A stretch of 64,000 nt of DNA from G963668185 sp963668185 (GTDB taxonomy: Bacteria; Chloroflexota; Dehalococcoidia; Lucifugimonadales; G963668185). The stretch spans positions 1,240,001 to 1,304,000 of the forward strand of contig OY764162.1 in NCBI GenBank assembly GCA_963668185.1, given 5' to 3'. The notes under the pieces are model-generated. The model saw only the letters and a program-made list of their open reading frames with translations, was not told the DNA's origin and did no database searches. The position numbers and the translations under genes were made by a program. Positions 33,749 to 41,672 of the stretch are shown here, in pieces (the first letter of the stretch is position 1; each line of letters starts with the position of its first letter).

Positions 33749-34840
33749 ATGGCAGTCGTAGAGGCGACTGAACTTGAAGATGAAGTCATAGACGAAGATG
33801 ACGGTTCAGTAGCCACGGTACGCTATGCAATCACTAGCTTCGGGGTAGATTTTGACGTTGAGGGATTGTATCGAAGAATGCAACGGGGCGAGATTGTCAT
33901 CCCGCCTTTTCAACGAAGTTATGTATGGAGCCTGCGGCAGGCCTCCAGATTCATAGAGTCTCTGCTGCTGGGCCTGCCGGTTCCCGAAGTGTTCCTGTCA
34001 CGTGACTTCGATTCAGATGAATACGTAGTCATTGACGGACAGCAGCGTCTTAAGAGCATACAGTTCTTCTATAACGGTGTCTTTAACCCACCCACCGCGA
34101 TGAATAACGGCACGCCTTTCAAGCTGAGAGGAGTTCAAGAAGAGTTCGAAGGCTTGTCATACGAAGAATTGAACCCTACGGACCGTTTTCGTATTGGCAA
34201 CTCTCTCATTCATGCAACAGTCGTGAAGCAGGATGCGCTGTCTGGAGATAATACAAGTGTGTACCACATCTTCGACAGAATCAATAGCAGTGGCACCCGC
34301 CTCACTCCCCAAGAAATCCGTAGCGCGATTTATCGTGGCAAACTCATAGATACGCTGGCCAGCCTCAATGATTACCCAGTCTGGCGGTCCATATTTGGCA
34401 GGGCCAGCACTCGGCAAAAAGACCAGGAGCTTATACTGCGCTTCTTGGCCTTCTACTTCAACGAGATCGAATATGGGCCTCCCATGAGAGAGTTTCTGAA
34501 CATCTTTGCGGGAAAAAACAGGAATCCTGATAATGCTTTTCTGGAGAATGCAAGTACGATATTTATCCAGACAATGGACGCCTTTGAAAGCGCGTTAGGC
34601 AGGAAGGCGTTCAGGCCGGACCGGGCCTTGAACGCGGCGGTCTTCGACTCGATGTCTGTGGCGCTGGCCCGAAGACTGGCTTCGTCAGAATCTCCTCCGA
34701 AGTCTGGCGACATCGAAAAAGCGCACAATGACTTGCTGAAGGACCCCGAATACCTGGATGCCGTATCCCGCACGACGGCAAACGTGCGTTCCGTAAAGAC
34801 GCGGATGGCAATGGCCGAGGAGAGCTTCGGGGCTCTGTAA
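33749..34840 (+). CDS. DUF262 protein, copy 2
   Basis: 363 aa, about 94% identical to copy 1 by direct comparison (21 substitutions). The first 117 residues, with PPFQRSYVW and DGQQR, are identical; the changes cluster in the second half and include several charge changes (e.g. NKIAYG to NEIEYG). Both copies are intact and could have diverged in recognition. Same promoter type and ribosome site as copy 1. Confidence 0.85.
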   Translation: MAVVEATELEDEVIDEDDGSVATVRYAITSFGVDFDVEGLYRRMQRGEIVIPPFQRSYVWSLRQASRFIESLLLGLPVPEVFLSRDFDSDEYVVIDGQQRLKSIQFFYNGVFNPPTAMNNGTPFKLRGVQEEFEGLSYEELNPTDRFRIGNSLIHATVVKQDALSGDNTSVYHIFDRINSSGTRLTPQEIRSAIYRGKLIDTLASLNDYPVWRSIFGRASTRQKDQELILRFLAFYFNEIEYGPPMREFLNIFAGKNRNPDNAFLENASTIFIQTMDAFESALGRKAFRPDRALNAAVFDSMSVALARRLASSESPPKSGDIEKAHNDLLKDPEYLDAVSRTTANVRSVKTRMAMAEESFGAL

Positions 34841-34841
34841 G

Positions 34842-35315
34842 ATGCGTGACCGCGAACTTGTGAGCCAGCACGACTCTCTAACGGCGCTATTAGAACGTAC
34901 GGACTCCGCAACAGGTGGAAACATAGAGCTTATTGGGCACTGGGGGAATTATCTTTGCGTTCTGACGGCTGGCTTCTTAGAAAATGCCCTGGCTAGAGTG
35001 TATGGCGGATACGTGAGCGCTGCGGCAAATCCACAGGTCGCCAGCTTCGCAAAAGAACAACTCGACCGTATTAGCAATCCAAAAGCAGGCAGATTCGTGG
35101 AGACTGCGCGCAGTTTCAGTAAAACATGGGCGGATGACTTGGAGTCATTCCTAGACGAAGACGGTCAACGAAGGCGGAATTCTATAGACTCCATAATGAG
35201 CAACCGTCATCGGATCGCGCATGGCGAGAGCGTTCAAATATCTGTCGGACGCGTCCGACAGTATCTGCCTGGCTGTGTCGAGGTGATCGAGTTCATAGAA
35301 GACCAATTGCAGTAA
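34842..35315 (+). CDS. HEPN-domain protein, copy 2
   Basis: 157 aa, identical to copy 1 except two residues (Ser to Asn near 59, Ile to Val near 145). The R-x4-H motif is unchanged, so it should be active. Ends 9 nt before the convergent Type IIG-like gene. Confidence 0.75.
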   Translation: MRDRELVSQHDSLTALLERTDSATGGNIELIGHWGNYLCVLTAGFLENALARVYGGYVSAAANPQVASFAKEQLDRISNPKAGRFVETARSFSKTWADDLESFLDEDGQRRRNSIDSIMSNRHRIAHGESVQISVGRVRQYLPGCVEVIEFIEDQLQ

Positions 35316-35324
35316 CCCCCTACC

Positions 35325-38300
35325 CTACCCCAGCAGCCGCCCCACCGCCGACTCCACCGCGCGCCCCTCCGCCGACCCCCGCAGCCACGCGCGCAGCTCC
35401 CGGCGCGCGATGGTGACCGTGACGCGGTCGCGCTCCTCCCGCAGCGCCGACAGCCGCGCCGCCGCGCCACGCGCCGCAGCCTCGCCCGCCTCCGACACCT
35501 CGACGTGCAGCGCGTCGCCCCCGTCAAACTCCGGGATCGGCAGCTTCCACAGGTGCTTGTGCAAGTGGCGCGTGTTACCCGCCCAATTCGCAGTGGTGTA
35601 CTTGTTGACCGCTTGAGCAAGCGCGTCGCTGTTGATGATGGCTAGCAGATAGTTTGCTTCGGAGAGGTCACGGCAGGTGATCCAAAAGAGAGTGTAGTCG
35701 ACTAGCTGTTGGTCGTTATTAAGAATCGCAGCAGTAGGAGCTCCCGACTGGTTGTACACCACACGAAACGGTCTATCTCCAGGATCCTGCCGCCAATCCA
35801 ACTGGGCCGACAACTCGCCGTGATAGTTTAGGCGACCGAGCAAGTTTAGCTTGTTAGCCTTCGCCTTGTTGTCATTCCACAAGTCGCTGATGCTCGCCCA
35901 GCGCGGGCGCATCCGTCTGTCCAGCCCGCCGGGCCTGACACCTCCAACCCCTTTCTTGCTTGCGGGAATCTGGCTGTCGTCGTTCTTCAGGGGCAGGAGC
36001 GCCTTTAGCGGGTCTAGCGTGGCGTAAGGCACGAGAGTTTCCCCAAGGTGAACATCAAAGAGATGATTCTTCTCAATGGTCTGACTCGTGATCTCGGTCA
36101 AGTCGAGACTACGCCATGGCTCCTTGTCGTGAGTGCCCCGCCGCGGCTCAACGGTAACGGTCTGGCCTGCCTGAATAGTCGCTGGATTTTCGGCCTCATG
36201 CACGAAGAACAAACACCGTGGAACAACGGTCGCGCCTTCCCGAGTGCATTTGGCATAAGACGAAACACTGCCTACCGAGGTATCGGTAATTCCGACGCTT
36301 TCCTTCGTCACATTTGCCGAACCCGCCTCTCCCAGCCAGCGTTCCACCTCGCCCGCCAGCGCCGTCGCCTTCCCGCCCTCGCCCTCATACTTCGCGAATA
36401 CCACCGACGCCGGCACCGGGAAGAACGTGTTAGGCTTCAGCTTCTCCAGGTCCCACGCGGTCTTATGGCTGAAGTCGACGGACAGCGTCCGCAGCCCGTT
36501 GCTTGCGCTCCAGGCGCCGGTGCGCCACTTCGAGTACTGACCAGTCTGCAGCGCGCTGTGCGGCATCACGAACCCGATCGCGCCGCCCTGCCTGAGGTAC
36601 AGGTCCACGCTCCGCGCGAAGAACAGCCCGGCCACGTCCTGGTGCGTCGCGTACCTGCCGCCCGCCCAGATGCCGTACGCGTACCTGCTCTGCCGCTCCA
36701 ACTCGGACCGCAGCGTGCTCACCGTCTGGTTGTAGTTCAGCCACGGCGGGTTGCCCACGATCACGTCCACCTTGCTGTGCGACAGCGCGACGGGCCGCAC
36801 CAGGTTCCGCGTGTAGTACGCCCAGATATGGTCCCGCCCCTCCCCGTGTAGCTTCAGCAACGTCTCGATCGTCTTCTCGAGAGGCCCCCTCTCAGCCGGG
36901 TCGGCGACGTGGTGGTCGTCCAGCGCGAGGCGCGGGTCCTCCCCGTCCTCGATGTACTCCGCGATGTCCCCCATCAGCGCGTCGAACTCCTCCGAGCGGT
37001 CCACAAGCCCCCGCGGGAACACCAACTCCGTGTTTTCGTCGTCCTCCACCTGCAGCGCGACCTCGTGCTCCGAGAACATGTCGCCCGCGCGGAAACGTAG
37101 CTGGAGCGCGTCCCCAAGATAGATCGGCGCCGTGATGCCGGACGCGAACCCGGCGTCGAAAGCCTTTTGGATAACGGGCCGCGCCGCCAGCACCCATGCC
37201 GAGCGCGCCAAGTGCACCGCCACCGGGTGAACGTCGATGCCGGTCACCAAGAAGCGCAGCCGCTCCAGCGTATCCAGTGCGTCGAGCGAGAACTTGTCCG
37301 CGGCCTCGATCAGGTGCGCGACAGCCTCCGCGACGAACGTGCCGGAGCCGCACGCCGGGTCCAGCACGTACTGGTCGGTCGGATAGGTCACGACCTCGCG
37401 GACGATCGCGCGGGCCAGCCAGCCCGGCGTGTAATACTCGCCAAGCTGCCGCCGCTCCTCCGGCGGGATCACCGTCTCGTACAGGATCGCCGCCACGTCG
37501 TTCGGCGAAGACCTCCAGTCGAACCGGGCCACGCGCCGCGCCAGCGTCCTCAGCAGCGGCCCGCTGCCCACCTCCGCCGGCCACGCGAAGAAGTCAGACT
37601 CCACCACGCCCTGCAACCCCGTCTTGCTGCGGAAGTCCCGCCCGTACAGCAGGTCCTCCGGGTCGTTCTCCGCCATCGCCACGATGTCTATGCCGAACGA
37701 CGCCTGCACCACCATGCCGACCACCGCCGTCAGGTACGTGTGCCGCACGAACAGGTCGTCCATCTCGGCGGGCGTGAACGCGATCTCTCCCAGCGCCGCC
37801 GTGAGCAGCTTCTCCCAGAGCTCCCGCTTCACCCTGATCGTGTTCGCGTCCCTGTAGCCTTCGTACAGCGACGCGAACGCCGCGATGTCCCGCTCGTAGT
37901 GCGGGCTGTCCGGGCCGAAGTGCTTCGCTATCGACTCCCGCGTCGGGACGACGTCGCTCTCGGCGGAGAGCGCGTTGTCGCGCAGCCACTCGTACAGCAG
38001 CGGCCACCGCTCCGGGTCCTGGAACGTGAACGCGTACGGGCGCACCAGCCGCACCGGCCCCGCGTCCGGCCAGCGCAGCAGCCAGTGCCTGCCGTCCGTC
38101 AGGACGCCCATCCGCACCCGCCCCTCCGCCTGCGACTCCGCGAGATAATCGTCGAGTTGCTTCACGAACTCCGGGTTCGGATCCAGTCCGCCCGCAGACC
38201 CGATCCTGCTCTTGAACTCGATGAACGTATCGAGCGCCGACAGGTCCACCGCCCGCCGAGACCCCAGCGCCGGCGAGACCTCCTCCTCGATCTCCTCGCT

Positions 38301-38444
38301 CCCAACCAACCCCGCCGCCACAAGAAACCCCCGCACCGCGCTGGTGATATTAGCCTCCGGCTGCAATTCGTCATGCCGCCGCAAAATCTCCCGCGCCGCA
38401 GAGGCTAGCTTAGGGTCGTTGTAGTCAATGTGCGTAGTAGTCAT
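35325..38444 (-). CDS. Type IIG-like restriction-modification protein
   Basis: 1039 aa. Residues 55-85 contain a PD-(D/E)xK-like site (D67, E76-F-K78, in LDTFIEFKS). The methyltransferase follows: GEYYTP 335-340, SAM motif DPACGSGTF 362-370, catalytic NPPW 565-568 (N6-adenine class). The C-terminal part (about 700-960) has the target-recognition features of Eco57I-like enzymes (KVDVIVGNPPW and later NRHLHKHLWKLPIPEF). A single protein could both modify and cut DNA. ATG start; convergent with the HEPN copy 2 gene. Confidence 0.87.
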   Translation of the reverse strand: MTTTHIDYNDPKLASAAREILRRHDELQPEANITSAVRGFLVAAGLVGSEEIEEEVSPALGSRRAVDLSALDTFIEFKSRIGSAGGLDPNPEFVKQLDDYLAESQAEGRVRMGVLTDGRHWLLRWPDAGPVRLVRPYAFTFQDPERWPLLYEWLRDNALSAESDVVPTRESIAKHFGPDSPHYERDIAAFASLYEGYRDANTIRVKRELWEKLLTAALGEIAFTPAEMDDLFVRHTYLTAVVGMVVQASFGIDIVAMAENDPEDLLYGRDFRSKTGLQGVVESDFFAWPAEVGSGPLLRTLARRVARFDWRSSPNDVAAILYETVIPPEERRQLGEYYTPGWLARAIVREVVTYPTDQYVLDPACGSGTFVAEAVAHLIEAADKFSLDALDTLERLRFLVTGIDVHPVAVHLARSAWVLAARPVIQKAFDAGFASGITAPIYLGDALQLRFRAGDMFSEHEVALQVEDDENTELVFPRGLVDRSEEFDALMGDIAEYIEDGEDPRLALDDHHVADPAERGPLEKTIETLLKLHGEGRDHIWAYYTRNLVRPVALSHSKVDVIVGNPPWLNYNQTVSTLRSELERQSRYAYGIWAGGRYATHQDVAGLFFARSVDLYLRQGGAIGFVMPHSALQTGQYSKWRTGAWSASNGLRTLSVDFSHKTAWDLEKLKPNTFFPVPASVVFAKYEGEGGKATALAGEVERWLGEAGSANVTKESVGITDTSVGSVSSYAKCTREGATVVPRCLFFVHEAENPATIQAGQTVTVEPRRGTHDKEPWRSLDLTEITSQTIEKNHLFDVHLGETLVPYATLDPLKALLPLKNDDSQIPASKKGVGGVRPGGLDRRMRPRWASISDLWNDNKAKANKLNLLGRLNYHGELSAQLDWRQDPGDRPFRVVYNQSGAPTAAILNNDQQLVDYTLFWITCRDLSEANYLLAIINSDALAQAVNKYTTANWAGNTRHLHKHLWKLPIPEFDGGDALHVEVSEAGEAAARGAAARLSALREERDRVTVTIARRELRAWLRGSAEGRAVESAVGRLLG

Positions 38445-38576
38445 GAAGAAACCCGTTCACCCTGTGCCTCATGAACCCAGGAATCCGTTCGCCAACTCCG
38501 AACACATACCTCAGAATGCGTGGCGCAACGCGCCAAATGGTAGCATGGAGGTTCACCAACAACTGGAGATCTCGCC

Positions 38577-38852
38577 ATGTCCGGCCTCAAGCACAAGCTC
38601 TCAGACATATCGATTCGGGGAGAGTCCCTATACCGCGAACGGATTCAGCCGCAACTCAAGTCCCTGGAGAAAGGGCACTTCGTAGTCATCGACGTCGAGA
38701 GCGGCGACTACGAAGTGGACGCCGCTGACGCTCCCGCCACCCGCCGGCTGCTGGACAGAAGGCCCGCCGCCGTGACTTACGCCGTGCGCGTCGGTCATCG
38801 CGCGGCGTACAGCCATGCCGGCGGCTTCCGCGTACCCAACCCCGATGATTGA
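38577..38852 (+). CDS. Small uncharacterised protein upstream of an aspartic protease
   Basis: 91 aa. ESLYRERIQPQLKSLEKGHFVVIDVESGDYEVDAAD is the most conserved-looking stretch; I recognise no named domain with confidence (it recalls DUF5678-like proteins). Its stop overlaps the next gene by 8 nt (ATGATTGA). Start ATG with GGAG 9 nt upstream. Confidence 0.6.
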   Translation: MSGLKHKLSDISIRGESLYRERIQPQLKSLEKGHFVVIDVESGDYEVDAADAPATRRLLDRRPAAVTYAVRVGHRAAYSHAGGFRVPNPDD

Positions 38853-39219
38853 GGGCACGGTAACCGGAAATCAGCAAGCGCTGGTCACGATAGAGGTAAT
38901 CGGCGGCAACGACAGTTCCCTATCGCTGGACGCCATGGTGGACACAGGGTTTGGCGGATACCTTACCTTGCCCGCCGATGCCATCCGGCAACTTGGTCTT
39001 CGTCCTGTAGGTCGGCGAACCTTCGAACTTGCCAACGGAGAGCTATTCGATTTCGAAGCCTACCTTGGCGCGGTGCGGTGGCATGGACAACCGACAGAAT
39101 CTCTTGTGCTGAAGTCTAACGGCGTCCCTTTGCTGGGCATGACCCTGCTGTGGGGCAGTCGCATTGTCGTAGATGTGCTAACTGACGGAAAGGTAACTAT
39201 TGAGGACCTAACGCTCTGA
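38845..39219 (+). CDS. Retropepsin-like (clan AA) aspartic protease
   Basis: 124 aa from the ATG at 38845. Core D-T-G motif in DAMVDTGFGGYLTLP, a flap-like ELANGELFDFEAYLG and a second hydrophobic-Gly strand LLGMTLLWGSRIVV are typical of single-domain retropepsins that dimerise. Substrate unknown; genetic coupling with the small gene upstream suggests a joint role. Confidence 0.78.
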   Translation: MIEGTVTGNQQALVTIEVIGGNDSSLSLDAMVDTGFGGYLTLPADAIRQLGLRPVGRRTFELANGELFDFEAYLGAVRWHGQPTESLVLKSNGVPLLGMTLLWGSRIVVDVLTDGKVTIEDLTL

Positions 39220-39379
39220 CGGCCCTATCCCGAGCGCAAATCCTCTCCAACTAACCACTAACTACTATCCACTCGCCACTAATCCGCCCGTGCCAAGCGC
39301 CGCTCCATCCCATCCGTCATACCGGCGAAGGCCGGTATCCAGAGGCGGGGCGGGGCCAACTGGTGGAACGAACGCCTCG
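39220..39379. repeat. Intergenic dispersed repeats
   Basis: No gene. An ACTATCCACTCGCCACTAAT block (about 39264-39283; inverted relative of 14499-14518) and an ATACCGGCGAAGGCCGGTAT hairpin (39319-39338), the inverse of the copy near 12646. Confidence 0.7.
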
Positions 39380-39766
39380 TCACGCCGCCTCGATGTCGGT
39401 CAGCGCAAAGTCGCCGCCCTTGTACAGCAGCGGCTCCCGCGTCGCCTCCGCCAGCGCGTAGGCAAAGCAGTCCCCGAAGTTCAGCCCCGCCGGGTGGTTG
39501 CCCTTGCCGAACCGACGCCACGCCCTCCGCGCCGCCCGCGCATGCTCAACGGTGACAGGCACGAGTTCGATAGATGCTCTCTCTATAAAATCATCAAGCT
39601 GATGCCCTGCTTCGGAACCAAACTGGCCTTCAAACACCATGGCCGTCTCCAAGAAGCTTGCAGAAGACATCGACAGTCGCGAGGCAGCAAGAATCGCCTC
39701 GTTGTAATGTTCAGCATCCGGCTCTTCAAGGAGTACGGCGAGAACCGCCGACGAATCGACGATCAC
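39380..39766 (-). CDS. vapC: PIN-domain toxin VapC
   Basis: 128 aa. Active-site residues D4 (IVDSSAVLA), E40 (SFLETAMVF), D99 (NFGDCFAYALA) and D119 (GGDFALTDI). The IVDSSAVLAVLL opening is standard for this VapC branch, and it should be a tRNA- or rRNA-cleaving RNase. Overlaps vapB by 4 nt (GTGA). Confidence 0.93.
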   Translation of the reverse strand: MIVDSSAVLAVLLEEPDAEHYNEAILAASRLSMSSASFLETAMVFEGQFGSEAGHQLDDFIERASIELVPVTVEHARAARRAWRRFGKGNHPAGLNFGDCFAYALAEATREPLLYKGGDFALTDIEAA

Positions 39767-40023
39767 GCAGGAAGGCCGCGCTCGTCGTACAGGAAGTCGC
39801 CGTGATCGGCGGCAGATGGCCCCGGGCGCCTAGGCAGCTTGGCAATGCGATCCCGGATCTCCTGCAAGGCACGGCGACGCTCATCGATGCTTCGCTCATG
39901 CTTCTCCCGCTCCAGCCGATCCTTCAGCGCAGCGGTTACAGCGCCCGTCATCGTCTCGCCCGTAAGCTCCGCAAGCTCGCGCGCTAGCTTGTGCGTCTCC
40001 TTGTTCTTGATGTTCATACTCAC
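39763..40023 (-). CDS. vapB: VapB-type antitoxin
   Basis: 86 aa. NIKNKETHKLARELAELTGETMTGAVTAALKDRL is the PSK-type/VapB DNA-binding domain; the tail GPSAADHGDFLYDERGLPA binds the toxin. GTG start with AGGAG close upstream; an ATG two codons later is also possible. The operator at 40035-40067 sits just upstream. Confidence 0.92.
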   Translation of the reverse strand: MSMNIKNKETHKLARELAELTGETMTGAVTAALKDRLEREKHERSIDERRRALQEIRDRIAKLPRRPGPSAADHGDFLYDERGLPA

Positions 40024-40034
40024 GGAAATTCTCC

Positions 40035-40067
40035 TATGGTAGAAATCTATTCGACTTTTCTACCATA
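40035..40067 (-). promoter_or_regulatory. Inverted-repeat operator of vapBC
   Basis: Perfect 11-bp arms TATGGTAGAAA (40035-40045) and TTTCTACCATA (40057-40067) separated by 11 bp, directly before the vapB ribosome site. A near-identical operator precedes the second vapB copy. Probably the VapB/VapBC binding site. Confidence 0.8.
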
Positions 40068-40151
40068 CAACGCTGCCAACGCCTGAGGCAATGCCGGACT
40101 GACGCCGGATGCTTTGGCACTCGCCTTCTCCGACGACGAATCGACGATCAC
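40047..40151 (-). pseudogene. Truncated vapC remnant
   Basis: GTG at 40151 overlaps the second vapB stop exactly as in the intact pair. It encodes MIVDSS, identical to the start of the intact VapC, then 28 unrelated residues and a TAG at 40047-40049, which lies inside the operator of the first vapB. All later PIN residues are missing, so no toxin is made. Confidence 0.8.
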
Positions 40152-40396
40152 GCGGGAAGTCCGCGCTCGTCATACAGGAAATCCCCGTGTTCGACGGCAG
40201 ACGGCCCCGGACCCAGTAAGCTGGCGCAGCGCTTACTGATTTCTCGCATCGCGCGTAGCTTCTCCTGAGTCTTGCGCTTCCGCTCCAGCCGCTCTTTGAG
40301 CGCAACCGTAACCGCGCCCGTCATCGTCTCGCCCGTAAGCTCCGCAAGCTCACGCGCAAGCCGGTGCGTCTCCTCGTTCTTGATGTTCAGGCCCAC
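40148..40396 (-). CDS. Second VapB-type antitoxin (orphan)
   Basis: 82 aa, a clear paralogue of the 39763 antitoxin: NIKNEETHRLARELAELTGETMTGAVTVALKERL, and the same C-terminal DHGDFLYDERGLPA-type tail (EHGDFLYDERGLPA). Its toxin is truncated. The retained tail suggests it could still neutralise the neighbouring VapC. GTG start with GGAGAGG upstream. Confidence 0.88.
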   Translation of the reverse strand: MGLNIKNEETHRLARELAELTGETMTGAVTVALKERLERKRKTQEKLRAMREISKRCASLLGPGPSAVEHGDFLYDERGLPA

Positions 40397-40407
40397 GTTG
40401 CCTCTCC

Positions 40408-40440
40408 TACGGTAGAAACCGCTTCTGCATTTCTACCATA
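40408..40440 (-). promoter_or_regulatory. Inverted-repeat operator of second vapB
   Basis: Arms TACGGTAGAAA (40408-40418) and TTTCTACCATA (40430-40440), 11-bp spacer; one mismatch compared with the first operator. Cross-regulation of the two antitoxin promoters is likely. Confidence 0.78.
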
Positions 40441-40480
40441 CCAACCCCGCCGACGCCCGCGCCAGCCTCAAACTACTGTC

Positions 40481-40592
40481 GTAAGTGTTCAGTGTTGATG
40501 TGGCGGCCAGGCAATCGCCGCTATTACCCCATCTCAATCTTCCCCAGCAGACTGGGGAAGAGGCCAGGGGAGCACGAAGTCTGAACAGTTAC
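40481..40592 (+). repeat. Best-preserved TIR-bounded palindromic element
   Basis: 112 bp. Left end GTAAGTGTTCAGT (40481-40493), right end TCTGAACAGTTAC (40580-40592). The hairpin core at 40538-40561 has arms TCTTCCCCAG and CTGGGGAAGA, a compensatory change of the outer pair relative to CCTT/AAGG. Lacks the 23-bp insert found at 17948 and 24720. Confidence 0.85.
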
Positions 40593-40608
40593 CGCCCGCA
40601 AACGCCGC

Positions 40609-40637
40609 TTGCACTTCGGGAACAACAGTGCTAATAT
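40609..40637 (+). promoter_or_regulatory. Promoter for uORF and APH-family gene
   Basis: TTGCAC (40609-40614), 17-bp spacer, TAATAT (40632-40637). Expected start about 40644, where an ATG lies, so the first ORF would be leaderless. Confidence 0.65.
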
Positions 40638-40643
40638 AGGCGC

Positions 40644-40694
40644 ATGAACTCGCGGGCCGCGCCTCGAGCCGGCTCTGGACTGTCACATTCGTGA
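40644..40694 (+). CDS. Sixteen-codon leaderless upstream ORF
   Basis: ATG at the predicted transcript start, peptide MNSRAARAGSGLSHS of 16 codons including the final Ser, TGA at 40692-40694 overlapping the GTG start of the kinase gene (GTGA). Ribosomes terminating here could re-initiate on the kinase, which has no clear ribosome site of its own. Coding status inferred. Confidence 0.45.
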   Translation: MNSRAAPRAGSGLSHS

Positions 40695-41608
40695 AAAACA
40701 AGCCTCAATCGCCCGCGCCACGAATGCACCCCGACGAGGTCCTCGTAACCGAGACCACCGTCGGAAGACTGATCGCCGAGCAGTTCCCCGATTGGAAAGA
40801 CCTCCCGATCACCCCGATCCCGTACTCCGGCACCGACAACGCCATCTTCAGACTCGGAGACGGCATGGTCGTACGCCTGCCCCGCATTCACTGGGCAACG
40901 GCGCAGGTACGCAAAGATCACGCGTGGCTTCCCGTCCTCGCGCCCCGTCTGCCCCTGCGCGTGCCCACCCCTCTCCGCATCGGCGCACCCGGCCTCGGCT
41001 ACCCCTGGCGCTGGGCCGTCCACGAGTGGCTGCCCGGCGTGAACGCCCTCGACGCCCCCGTCCGTGACCTGAAACAGGCCGCCCTCGACCTAGCCGCCCT
41101 CGTCGCCGCGCTCCGCCGCATCGACATCACCGCGCGCCAGCCCACCCTCGGCGGCGGCCGCGGCGGTCCGCTCGCCGGCCGCGACGCCGACGTCAGGGCC
41201 GCGATCGCATCCCTCGAAGGCCAAGTCAACGCCGATAAGGTCACCGCCGCATGGCAGGATGCCCTCGACGCTCCACCCTGGCGCGGCGAGCCGGTCTGCC
41301 TTCACGGAGACCTCTCCCCAGGAAACCTGCTCGTCAACGACGGTCGCCTGGCCGCCGTCATAGACTTCGGCCTGCTCACCGCCGGCGATCCCGCTACAGA
41401 CCTCATGGTCGCCTGGAACTACCTGACCGCCGAGACCCGGCCAATCTTCCGCGAAGCTCTGTCCATAGACGACGCAACCTGGGCCAGAGGCCGGGGCTGG
41501 GCCCTCTCCGTCGCCCTGATCGCCCTCCCGTACTACCTCGGCACCAACCCCACGATCGTCACCGCTTCCCGCCGCACCATCCACGAAACCCTGGCCGACC
41601 CTCCGTAG
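40691..41608 (+). CDS. Aminoglycoside phosphotransferase-family kinase
   Basis: 305 aa, APH/choline-kinase fold. Catalytic loop HGDLSPGNLLV (Asp and Asn) and the metal-binding IDFGLLTAGDPATDL are intact; the N-terminal lobe has GTDNAIFRLGDGMVVRLPR. Substrate may be an antibiotic or a cellular metabolite; the family does not allow a resistance claim. GTG start, coupled to the upstream ORF. Confidence 0.87.
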   Translation: MKNKPQSPAPRMHPDEVLVTETTVGRLIAEQFPDWKDLPITPIPYSGTDNAIFRLGDGMVVRLPRIHWATAQVRKDHAWLPVLAPRLPLRVPTPLRIGAPGLGYPWRWAVHEWLPGVNALDAPVRDLKQAALDLAALVAALRRIDITARQPTLGGGRGGPLAGRDADVRAAIASLEGQVNADKVTAAWQDALDAPPWRGEPVCLHGDLSPGNLLVNDGRLAAVIDFGLLTAGDPATDLMVAWNYLTAETRPIFREALSIDDATWARGRGWALSVALIALPYYLGTNPTIVTASRRTIHETLADPP

Positions 41609-41672
41609 CCCCACCCCGCTAAGTCCCCCGGCTCCGGCCCATTCGCGCGGTTGCGCTAGAATGTAGCTCGTT

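Larger units (their letters stand above)
31622..35315 (+). repeat. Tandem duplication of a DUF262-HEPN module
   Basis: Copy 1 about 31622-33340, copy 2 about 33418-35315. Start codons and gene boundaries repeat with an exact 1975-bp offset (31774/33749, 32867/34842). The upstream GGAGGGCAACGCGGCG segments and TGTTATAAT promoters are also duplicated. Copy 2 has 55 extra bases between promoter and start. Confidence 0.97.

Noticed and set aside
40148..40396. Intact second VapBC system
   Set aside because: Only six toxin codons match before the frame becomes unrelated and stops at 40047.
40691..41608. Antibiotic-resistance gene call for the APH-family protein
   Set aside because: The fold is shared with metabolic kinases; sequence alone does not support resistance.
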